This document shows, piece by piece, positions 19,223 to 26,985 of a stretch of 48,379 nucleotides of DNA. Origin of the DNA: Planctomycetaceae bacterium (lineage in GTDB: Bacteria > Planctomycetota > Planctomycetia > Pirellulales > Pirellulaceae). The notes under the pieces were generated by a model, which saw nothing but the letters and a program-made list of their open reading frames with translations, searched no databases and had not been told where the DNA came from. The position numbers and the translations under genes were made by a program. Position 1 is the first letter of the stretch. Each line of letters begins with the position of its first letter. The stretch spans positions 1-48,379 of the forward strand of contig PBOG01000228.1 of assembly GCA_002724245.1 (NCBI GenBank). Direction: 5' to 3'.

Positions 19223-20185
19223 ATGGAAACTCCCGCCATCCGCTGTCGCGAGCTGTTCAAGACCTACGCCGGGCGCCCTCCCGTCGAAGCAGTACGCGGC
19301 ATTGATATGACCGTTGCAGAAGGCGAGTGTTTTGGCGTGCTCGGCCCTAACGGGGCGGGAAAAACAACCACCATTGAAATCCTCGAAGGCCTGTTGCCCC
19401 AAACATCGGGTGAAGTCGAAATACTAGGCATGCAGTGGCAACACGCTGCCGAATCCATTCGCGAATCGATCGGCATTTCGCTTCAAGAAACCAGGTTTTC
19501 CGACAAGTTGAGTGTGCTGGAAACACTGACTCTGTTTCGCAGCTTCTATCGTGACGGCATCACCGTAAGCGAAGCCATCGAATGTGTCGGACTGGAAGAC
19601 AAAGCCCAAGCCTGGGTGAAAAATCTCTCTGGAGGACAACAGCAGCGGCTGGCAGTGGCAGCGGCGATTGTTGGCGACCCGCGACTGCTTTTCCTCGACG
19701 AACCGACGACCGGGCTGGACCCGCAGTCTCGACGACAGCTGTGGGACATCATCCGTCGCTACGGTGCCCAGGGACGCAGTGTTCTGTTAACGACCCATTA
19801 TATGGAAGAGGCGGAACAGCTCTGCGACCGGGTGGCCATCATCGACCATGGTAAGATCATCGCCCTGGGATCGCCGCGCGAACTGATCGCCCGCCTGGGC
19901 GGCGAACATGTCATTGAATTCACCCTGACACCCAATGCCACGACGTTGAATCAGCAAGAAAATGGCTGGACCCAGGTCAACCACGTCACCGGTTCCGTTT
20001 ACGAAGACGGCTGCCATCGCCTGACGGTTACCCAACCGCATCTGGTCATCCCCCAGATCCTGAGTCACGTCGAGCAAGCTGGTGCCCAACTGGCCAGTCT
20101 GACAACGCGGCATGCACGTCTGGAGGATGTGTTTGTCCAATTAACCGGTCGCCATCTGGATGACACGCTGGAGAAGCAGGCATGA
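19223..20185 (+). CDS. ABC transporter ATP-binding protein
   Basis: 320 aa. Walker A GPNGAGKTTT (41-50), Q-loop in ISLQETRFSDKLS, signature LSGGQQQR, Walker B LLFLDEPTTGLDP and the H-loop in TTHYMEEAEQL are intact. The C-terminal 90 residues are the extra domain of the DrrA/CcmA-type subfamily. The ATG at 19223 follows GGAGAA; a longer frame from 19187 is unlikely. It drives the membrane protein encoded next, whose start overlaps its stop by 4 bases. Confidence 0.93.
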   Translation: METPAIRCRELFKTYAGRPPVEAVRGIDMTVAEGECFGVLGPNGAGKTTTIEILEGLLPQTSGEVEILGMQWQHAAESIRESIGISLQETRFSDKLSVLETLTLFRSFYRDGITVSEAIECVGLEDKAQAWVKNLSGGQQQRLAVAAAIVGDPRLLFLDEPTTGLDPQSRRQLWDIIRRYGAQGRSVLLTTHYMEEAEQLCDRVAIIDHGKIIALGSPRELIARLGGEHVIEFTLTPNATTLNQQENGWTQVNHVTGSVYEDGCHRLTVTQPHLVIPQILSHVEQAGAQLASLTTRHARLEDVFVQLTGRHLDDTLEKQA

Positions 20186-21267
20186 ATCCCCCTGTCTCGG
20201 GCAACCGCCTGGCTCGACATCCAATGATGCAACTCGTACTGAGCCGCATGCGTGAATTCTGGCGGCAACCAGCCGCGGTGTTCTGGGTCTATGGCTTCCC
20301 CTTATTGATGATGGTCGCGCTGGGAACCGCTTTCCGCAATCGTCCGGTCGACAAGATTCCCGTGACCATCGTCGAGACGAGCGAGGCACCAGCGATCCTG
20401 AAAATTCTCCAGCAGGATGAACGGTTTATCGGTCCTGGTGGAGGCGTCGAAATCCTCTCACTAGAAGAATGCAAACAACGGCTGAGGACCGGCAAAACGC
20501 TGGTGATGATCTCCGCCAACGCGAGCCCGGATGCCGACTATACATTCACCTATGATCCCGAACGCCCGGGTAGCCTGGCCGCCCGGAACACGATCAACAA
20601 TCTCCTGCAAAAAGCCGGTGGACGGCTCGATCCGCTCACCGTCTCCAATAACGAAGTCCGTGAACCTGGTGGACGCTACATCGACTTTCTGGTCCCGGGC
20701 TTGCTGGGTATGGGCTTGATGGGCGGTGGAATGTGGGGAGTCGGCTTTGCCATTGTCAACCTGCGAATTCGCAAATTGCTGAAACGGTATCTGGCCACGC
20801 CCATGAAACGCAGTCATTTTCTCGGTTCGATGATGATAAGTCGTTTGTTATTCACTGTCACCGAAGTCTTAATCCTAGTACTAGGTGCGCGCTGGTTGTT
20901 TGGTGTGGTCAACCACGGATCCTTCCTGGCAGTCGCGCTGCTGGTCATCCTGGGCGCTTGTCAATTCGGTGGTATGGGTCTGCTGATTGCCAGTCGTGCT
21001 GAAACGACCGAAACCGTTTCTGGCCTGATGAATCTGGTGATGCTGCCTATGTGGATCGGATCCGGAGTGTTTTATTCGGTCGAACGTTTTCCCGCTGTGC
21101 TGCAGATGGTGCTTAATGCCTTGCCATTGACGCCCCTGATCTACAGTTTGCGCAGTGTCATGCAGGATGGCGCAAGTTTGCTCTCGCTACTCCCCCAGAT
21201 CGGCTTGATTTCCCTCTGGACGATCGTCACATTTGCTCTTGCCATGCGCTGGTTCCGCTGGCAATAG
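20182..21267 (+). CDS. ABC-2 type transporter permease
   Basis: 361 aa. One N-terminal TM (AAVFWVYGFPLLMMVALGTAF, about 33-53) is followed by an external loop of about 120 residues and then five TM segments from about 173 to 355, the usual ABC-2 export topology. ATGA overlap couples it to the ATPase gene upstream. The transported substrate cannot be read from the sequence; relatives export drugs, lipids or polysaccharides. Confidence 0.9.
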   Translation: MNPPVSGNRLARHPMMQLVLSRMREFWRQPAAVFWVYGFPLLMMVALGTAFRNRPVDKIPVTIVETSEAPAILKILQQDERFIGPGGGVEILSLEECKQRLRTGKTLVMISANASPDADYTFTYDPERPGSLAARNTINNLLQKAGGRLDPLTVSNNEVREPGGRYIDFLVPGLLGMGLMGGGMWGVGFAIVNLRIRKLLKRYLATPMKRSHFLGSMMISRLLFTVTEVLILVLGARWLFGVVNHGSFLAVALLVILGACQFGGMGLLIASRAETTETVSGLMNLVMLPMWIGSGVFYSVERFPAVLQMVLNALPLTPLIYSLRSVMQDGASLLSLLPQIGLISLWTIVTFALAMRWFRWQ

Positions 21268-21284
21268 TAGCTGATAGTAGTGGC

Positions 21285-21497
21285 TCACAGGACGCAAGGA
21301 CCGTCAGGTACCCGCCCCTTCAACGACCGAACGAAATTCATGATGCTCAACGATCCGTGGACACGCTTGGGGGTCTTGATGTAGTAATGCCGCAGCCCCG
21401 TAGAGGGTTCTTTCGAGAGAATCTGTGTCCACGTTTTACCGCCATCCGTCGTCTTATATCGTCCGTGTTGCCGGACAGGAATAACTTCCGGGACCAC
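21285..21497 (-). pseudogene. Fragment with BNR/Asp-box repeat
   Basis: This frame lies opposite an untranslated stretch and encodes GRYKTTDGGKTWTQIL. That is a good Asp-box (S/T-x-D-x-G-x-T-W) as found in sialidase-like and Vps10-like propellers. Only one box is present and the start is a GTG that overlaps the leader of the next gene. It is best read as the decayed end of a larger BNR protein, though a short coding gene cannot be excluded. Confidence 0.35.
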
Positions 21498-21514
21498 GCG
21501 AGCTGGAGATTCAA

Positions 21515-23533
21515 ATGGAAACGAATGCCGTAGTTCGCCGGGGGCTGGTGGCTACGTTGATCCTGTGGGGACATCTCTGGACGCCACCGATTCGAGCGAC
21601 CACCGATACCCCGGCCAGTACAACCGCCAGCGAACTGGGAAAGGTAGTTGCTGAATTTGCCCTCGCCGACGTGGACGGAAAAACCCACCGGTTATCCGAT
21701 GTCCGAGATCAGCCGCTAGTCGTCATCGCTTTTCTCGGCACCGAATGTCCGCTCGCCAAACTGTACGGAACGCGACTCGCGGAACTGGCCCGCCACTACG
21801 AACCGCAGGGAGTCGTTTTCTTTGGTGTAAACTCCAACTGCCAGGATACGTTGCGGGAAATAGCAGCCTACGGACAACGCCACCAGATTCCGTTTCCCCT
21901 GCTGAAGGATGTTGGAAACCGGTTCGCTGACCAACTGCACGCCCAGCGGACACCCGAAGTGTTCGTCTTAGACCAACAGCGAAAGCTGCGGTACACCGGG
22001 CGGATTGACGACCAGTACAGCGTCGGCGTCAGCCGCGATCGGCCACAACAACAAGACCTTCGTGACGCCCTAGATGACCTGCTGGCGGGACGTACCGTAA
22101 GGCGACCCTGCACAGCAGCGGTAGGCTGTTACATCGGCCGCCTGCAGCAACCTCGCAAGAACGCGCCCGTCACTTACTCTCGACAAATTGCCAGGCTCTT
22201 TCAAAAGCACTGCGTGGAGTGCCACCGGGATGGAGAAATCGGACCCTTTTCACTCCTTCGCTACGACGATGTCGTGGGCTGGGCAGACACCATTGCGGAA
22301 GTCGTCGAGAGCCGTCGTATGCCACCCTGGCACGCCTCCCCGCGCCACGGTCAATTCCGTAATGCGCGGGTGATGACACCCGCAGAACGTCAACTGATCT
22401 TTCAATGGGTGCGTGATGGAGCACCCGAAGGGAATCCAGACGAGTTGCCAGCGCCACGGGTGTTTGTACCGGGCTGGAAGCTACCGACAACACCGGACCA
22501 AGTGATCGCAATGCGGGACACACCCTTCACTGTGCCCAGTCAGGGAACGGTCGAATACCAGTACTTCGTCGTCGATCCAGAGTTTACTGAGGATCGCTGG
22601 ATTTCCGCAGCCGAAGTCATCCCCGGAAATCGCAGCGTCGTGCACCATGTGATCGTCTTCTACCGACCTCCACGACGGACCCGCCGCGCCGGCATTGGCT
22701 GGCTTACCGCATACGTTCCAGGCCAAAGCACCCTCGGGTTGCCGGCCGGCCAGGCCAAACGCGTCCCGGCCGGTTCGCAACTAGTGTTCCAAATTCACTA
22801 CACGCCGAATGGCACTCGACAACAAGACCTCACCCGCGTGGGACTCACGTTTGTCGATCCCGAGTCGGTTCAGGAAGAGGTTTTCACATTGATCGGAATC
22901 AACCGCGACTTTGAGATTCCGCCACATGCCGACCGCCATCGCGTAACCATGATATTGGACAAATTCCCTGCCGATGCTCGGCTGCTGGCAATCGCGCCTC
23001 ACATGCATTTGCGCGGTCGGTCGTTTCGTTTCACAGCCCGCACAAGGGACCGACAGGAGGTCCTCCTGGACGTTTCCCAGTACGACTTCAATTGGCAACA
23101 CGCCTACAAATTTGTGAAGCCGCTCGAGTTGAAACCTGGCCTCGAAATTGAGTGTGTCGCTGAGTACGACAACTCCAAACAAAACCTGGTCAATCCCGAT
23201 CCCACCGCAACCGTTCGCTGGGGAGATCAAAGCTGGGAAGAAATGATGGTGGCCTATTTGGAAGTCGCCATTCCTCGCGATTCAGCGCAACCCGACCGAC
23301 GGAAAGAAACCGAACGTTCCCAGGCAGCGCAATTGCGAGCGCGACGACGGGCAACCCAGTTCCTGGAACGATTCGACAAGAATAATGACCGCCGAATCGA
23401 ACGTGACGAACTCCCCAAGGCAATGGCCCGTTTCGCCTTCGAACGTTTTGACCGAGACGGCAACCTGGTTATCGACGAAGCAGAGGTATTTCGCACTGCA
23501 CTGCAATCCAAACAGCAACGCAACGACCGCTGA
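21515..23533 (+). CDS. Redoxin / cytochrome c / copper monooxygenase / EF-hand fusion
   Basis: 672 aa with a signal segment (about 10-28). Domains in order: a thioredoxin-fold redoxin (about 42-190; FLGTECPLAKLYG with Cys78); a c-type cytochrome with C233-VEC-H237 (KHCVECHRDGEIGPFSL, RRMPPWHA); and a two-lobed type II copper monooxygenase. The last has HHVIVF (His377/378), QIHY (His428), HMHLRG (His496/498) and a Met in WEEMMVAY, matching the two copper sites of peptidylglycine monooxygenases. Two EF-hands (FDKNNDRRIERDEL, FDRDGNLVIDEAEVF) close the protein. It is presumably a periplasmic oxidative enzyme; substrate unknown. Module order is read directly, activity is inferred. Confidence 0.87.
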   Translation: METNAVVRRGLVATLILWGHLWTPPIRATTDTPASTTASELGKVVAEFALADVDGKTHRLSDVRDQPLVVIAFLGTECPLAKLYGTRLAELARHYEPQGVVFFGVNSNCQDTLREIAAYGQRHQIPFPLLKDVGNRFADQLHAQRTPEVFVLDQQRKLRYTGRIDDQYSVGVSRDRPQQQDLRDALDDLLAGRTVRRPCTAAVGCYIGRLQQPRKNAPVTYSRQIARLFQKHCVECHRDGEIGPFSLLRYDDVVGWADTIAEVVESRRMPPWHASPRHGQFRNARVMTPAERQLIFQWVRDGAPEGNPDELPAPRVFVPGWKLPTTPDQVIAMRDTPFTVPSQGTVEYQYFVVDPEFTEDRWISAAEVIPGNRSVVHHVIVFYRPPRRTRRAGIGWLTAYVPGQSTLGLPAGQAKRVPAGSQLVFQIHYTPNGTRQQDLTRVGLTFVDPESVQEEVFTLIGINRDFEIPPHADRHRVTMILDKFPADARLLAIAPHMHLRGRSFRFTARTRDRQEVLLDVSQYDFNWQHAYKFVKPLELKPGLEIECVAEYDNSKQNLVNPDPTATVRWGDQSWEEMMVAYLEVAIPRDSAQPDRRKETERSQAAQLRARRRATQFLERFDKNNDRRIERDELPKAMARFAFERFDRDGNLVIDEAEVFRTALQSKQQRNDR

Positions 23534-23627
23534 TTACACCATGCCTGGGACTTGTCACTATTCAACGTGCGTCGCAACCGCCGCCCCGCAGGTCGGCCTG
23601 CTGACGGTAGACTTCTCGTGACCCAAG

Positions 23628-25877
23628 TTGGTTGATGTGGACCATCTCGCCTCGCTACTGATTCAACACCGACGCTTCGTCTGGGCAGGAATTCTCTGCT
23701 TGACAGGCCTTGCGTGCTACGGATTGCTGTACCACCCGCCACCGCAAGCGCCAGGCGGCCAGCAGGAAGGGGATGCCCTGCAGACGTCTGGGGCGTCGTT
23801 TGATCTGCCGCGACCAGACGCTCTGCTGGTCATCGAAGTCGAGAATTTGTTTGAACCCGCAACGGTGATCGCATTGCGTGCGATGGCAGCGGCTGTCGAA
23901 CAACTCGATTACGTAGCAACACTCAACTGGATTGATCGTATTCCGGTCTTGAATACGTTTGGGCTGGAGGACCCGCTACTACCACCCAACGACGCGTCCC
24001 AGGAACGATTTGCGCTCGCCCGACAAAAAGTCCTCCAGCACCCGGTGCTTGTTGGACAATTGATTTCCGCAGACGGACGAACGCTGCTGATGCCGGTCAC
24101 ATTTGACTGGCTGGCAGTGACCGATGATGCGGACTGCACCGAACAACTACTGCGTGTGGCTCGCGCTGCCATTGCCGACAGAGGTGGCTCCATCCGGGTT
24201 TCCCTGACCGGGCCCGTCCCCTTGTTCCTGGAACACGACGATGCGTTTCATCGCAATCGCCGAAAATTCCAGCTGATCGCCTACAGCCTGGTGATCGCGA
24301 TTTCCCTGTTCCTGTTTCGCAAACTCTCAACGGTACTGATCGTCTCCGCCGGTCCACTGCTGGGTGTCTTCTGGACTTGGGGCATCCTGAACTGGATGCA
24401 AGCGCTTTCCAACCCGTTGACCACCGTCGTCTTGCCCGTGCTGCTGACGATGATCGGAATGACCGATGGCCTGCACTTGATGGTCCACATCCGACGCCTC
24501 CGCAAGGAAGGGGCCACGCCCTTGCACGCCGCCCAGTTGTCCATCCAGCGGGTGGGAACCGCGTGCCTGCTGACCTCTGTGACAACCGCCATCGGTTTTG
24601 CGTCGCTGCTCCTTGCCCATAACGAATTTGTCCAGGGCTTTGGGCGCTCTTGCGCGATCGGTGCGATCCTAACATTAGTGGCAGTGATCACCGTCATCCC
24701 GCTGGCCAGTGTGACTCGATTAGGGCGTTTCGTCCATCACGGCCATGGGCATCGGCTGGTCGACCAGGGCCTCCAGAAGTTAACCTGGCTGGTCGATTCG
24801 TTGATCCACCGGCCACGTCAAATCAGCCTGCTGGGAATCGTGCTGACACTGGCGCTGGCAGCTATCTGTTCGACGCTCCGCCCGGACAACCGTACCCGGG
24901 ACGCCCAGCCTACGGGAAGTCCGGCCTACGCCGCGCTGGCGCATTGCGATCGGGAATTGGGTGGGATTGAACTGGTTCATGTGGTCATGCATTGGCCCGA
25001 TTCGATCCCTCATGATTCCGGTCAGATCATGCAAGCACTCCTATCAGTCGAAACGCTTATTGATCGCGAACAACCACTTCTGCAGTTTCCGCTGTCGATC
25101 CGCAACCTGCTCGATTCAATTCCTGCCAACGCGCCACTGGAGCAGCAGATGCCACTGTTAAGCCTGCTTCCCGATTCAATCCTGCAGCCGTACTACAACA
25201 CCACGTCCCGAAAAGCGCGGATCACAGTCCGCATCAGTGATTTAGGAATCGCCCGCTACGAAACTGTATTTCGCCGCCTGGAGAAAGACTTTAGTAAGCT
25301 CGCAACAGAGTACCCGGGATTTCATTTTTCCCTGGAAGGCGAGCCCGTCGAACGCGGCCGCGCGCTGCAAGAAATCGTCACAGATCTGGCTGCCAGTCTG
25401 GGAACCGCCTCGGTCATCATTCTGATCGTCATGACCGTTGTCTATCGCTCCCTGCGCGTTGGCTTGATCACGATTGTTCCCAATCTCTTTCCGCTGGCTG
25501 TCACGGGTAGCATGTTGGTCATGATGGGTTGGCCTCTCAACGTCGCCAGCGTCTGTTCTTTCGTCGTCTGCCTGGGAATCGCGGTAGATGACACGATCCA
25601 CTTTCTAACCCGCTACGGCTACGAACGCGCGGAGGGACAATCTACGCCCACAGCCATTCGCAGCGCTTTTGTTCACGTCGGAACCGCACTCATCTTGACC
25701 ACGTTGATCCTGGTAGCAGGTTTCAGTACGGTTTTGACCAGTGATCTGGCAATCCAGCGCAGTTTTGCTGCGATGGCGTGCTCCACGATTCTCGCGGCTC
25801 TGGTGGGCGACTTGATCTTTCTGCCGGCAATGCTGATGTGGTGGGATCGCAAGCGGCCCGACCCGGGCGATTCTTGA
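23628..25877 (+). CDS. RND/MMPL-family exporter
   Basis: About 749 aa. A first TM (FVWAGILCLTGLACYGLLY) precedes a periplasmic domain; then come a block of five or more TM segments with the motif GMTDGLHLMVHIRRL, a second periplasmic domain, and a second TM block with GIAVDDTIHFLTRYGYER, the Asp pair expected for proton coupling. This is the two-fold MMPL arrangement of hydrophobe exporters. No ATG is available: an in-frame TGA lies at 23619-23621, so translation must start at the TTG at 23628 or the GTG at 23637, neither with a clear ribosome-binding site. No adaptor or outer-membrane partner is adjacent. Confidence 0.88.
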   Translation: MVDVDHLASLLIQHRRFVWAGILCLTGLACYGLLYHPPPQAPGGQQEGDALQTSGASFDLPRPDALLVIEVENLFEPATVIALRAMAAAVEQLDYVATLNWIDRIPVLNTFGLEDPLLPPNDASQERFALARQKVLQHPVLVGQLISADGRTLLMPVTFDWLAVTDDADCTEQLLRVARAAIADRGGSIRVSLTGPVPLFLEHDDAFHRNRRKFQLIAYSLVIAISLFLFRKLSTVLIVSAGPLLGVFWTWGILNWMQALSNPLTTVVLPVLLTMIGMTDGLHLMVHIRRLRKEGATPLHAAQLSIQRVGTACLLTSVTTAIGFASLLLAHNEFVQGFGRSCAIGAILTLVAVITVIPLASVTRLGRFVHHGHGHRLVDQGLQKLTWLVDSLIHRPRQISLLGIVLTLALAAICSTLRPDNRTRDAQPTGSPAYAALAHCDRELGGIELVHVVMHWPDSIPHDSGQIMQALLSVETLIDREQPLLQFPLSIRNLLDSIPANAPLEQQMPLLSLLPDSILQPYYNTTSRKARITVRISDLGIARYETVFRRLEKDFSKLATEYPGFHFSLEGEPVERGRALQEIVTDLAASLGTASVIILIVMTVVYRSLRVGLITIVPNLFPLAVTGSMLVMMGWPLNVASVCSFVVCLGIAVDDTIHFLTRYGYERAEGQSTPTAIRSAFVHVGTALILTTLILVAGFSTVLTSDLAIQRSFAAMACSTILAALVGDLIFLPAMLMWWDRKRPDPGDS

Positions 25878-25968
25878 CAGCCTTTCGGCCGCCCCTTTCA
25901 ATAGTTACTCATGTTCACCCATTGTGACACCGGCACTAGGCTTCCAGGAATTCTGCAGGACAATACGC

Positions 25969-26754
25969 ATGGCTCTCAGGACGTGTTCTCTCTGTTTTGC
26001 TGGTTTGTGTCTGCTGCTGGCATGGGTGCCCCCTCTGCCAGGAGAGCAGCCAAACCAATTGACGTCTGCAGAACGCGCAGCCGGATTTCGCCTGTTATTC
26101 GATGGCAAGTCCTTCAACGGCTGGAAACAACAGGGAAATTGGACCATCGTCGAACAAGCCCTCTACCGCGGGCGCGGCGGCGGCGGACTGACCTGCGTGG
26201 CTCAGCAAATCCCCGACGACTTCGAATTGCGGTTTCAATGGAAAGTCGCGCGGGGCAGCAATAGTGGGGTGTACTACCGACCCGGCCAGTATGAGTACCA
26301 GATTCTCGACAATGCAGTACACATCGACGGCAAGAACCCACGGACCAGCGCCGCTTCCCTCTATTTCTGTATGGCACCATCGCGGGATGTAACACGACCC
26401 GTAGGAAAGTGGAACGATGGACGCATAGTCTGTCAGGGGTCCATTATCCAGCACTGGCTCAACGGCCAGAAAGTGATCGACTTTGACTACACCGACAAAC
26501 GCTGGTCACAGCCGGTCGCACTGCTCAAGAAACGCGGCGGCACTTTGTCAGCGCGCGGACGAGCGCTGTTTCTGCAGGACCACGGAGACCCGGTCTGGTA
26601 CCGCACCATCCGCCTGCGGACGATTCCCAAGGCAGAAACAATCCCACACCAAACCGTGCAGCCAGCGCTCATTCCACCCGAAATCCGCAAAGCTGAAGAG
26701 GAAAAACTACGCCGCATTATCGAAAACCGACGCCGTCAGAAAGCGGCCCCCTAG
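25969..26754 (+). CDS. DUF1080 (3-keto-disaccharide hydrolase-like) protein
   Basis: 261 aa starting at the ATG after GCAGGA, which begins a signal peptide (MALRTCSLCFAGLCLLLAWVPPLPG). The DUF1080 LamG-like fold is evident: FRLLFDGKSFNGWKQQGNWTIVEQALYRG, DFELRFQWKVARGSNSGVYYR, YEYQILDN and IQHWLNGQKVIDFD. Family members hydrolyse 3-keto-glycosides or bind glycans in the periplasm. A 25-residue basic tail (RKAEEEKLRRIIENRRRQKAAP) extends past the domain. It starts about 90 bases after the RND gene on the same strand. Confidence 0.87.
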   Translation: MALRTCSLCFAGLCLLLAWVPPLPGEQPNQLTSAERAAGFRLLFDGKSFNGWKQQGNWTIVEQALYRGRGGGGLTCVAQQIPDDFELRFQWKVARGSNSGVYYRPGQYEYQILDNAVHIDGKNPRTSAASLYFCMAPSRDVTRPVGKWNDGRIVCQGSIIQHWLNGQKVIDFDYTDKRWSQPVALLKKRGGTLSARGRALFLQDHGDPVWYRTIRLRTIPKAETIPHQTVQPALIPPEIRKAEEEKLRRIIENRRRQKAAP

Positions 26755-26764
26755 GCAGTTTCGC

Positions 26765-26781
26765 AGCGGCGTCTCGCCGCT
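26765..26781 (+). terminator. GC-rich hairpin after DUF1080 gene
   Basis: AGCGGCG-TCT-CGCCGCT lies 10 bases past the stop codon. No T-run follows, so it may slow rather than end transcription. Confidence 0.3.
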
Positions 26782-26938
26782 ACCGGCGTACGGTTGGCCT
26801 GGGACTCAGCGACCTGGGACCCGCGAGTCGCAGCGTCATCCATTGGTGGCCCTGCGGTTCGCTGCGGGTCGCAAAACGCCCCGCAACTCCCTGTTGCCTG
26901 ACCCCCGCAACCAGCCCGTCGCCGGTGCTGCCGGCCGT

Positions 26939-26967
26939 ATTTACGCACCACGTTATTTACGCACCAC
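26939..26967 (+). repeat. 13-bp direct repeat upstream of rlmKL
   Basis: ATTTACGCACCAC occurs at 26939-26951 and 26955-26967, a 16-base period ending 18 bases before the rlmKL ATG. It could be a local duplication or a paired binding site. Confidence 0.6.
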
Positions 26968-26985
26968 TTCGAAACCTGATCTTCC

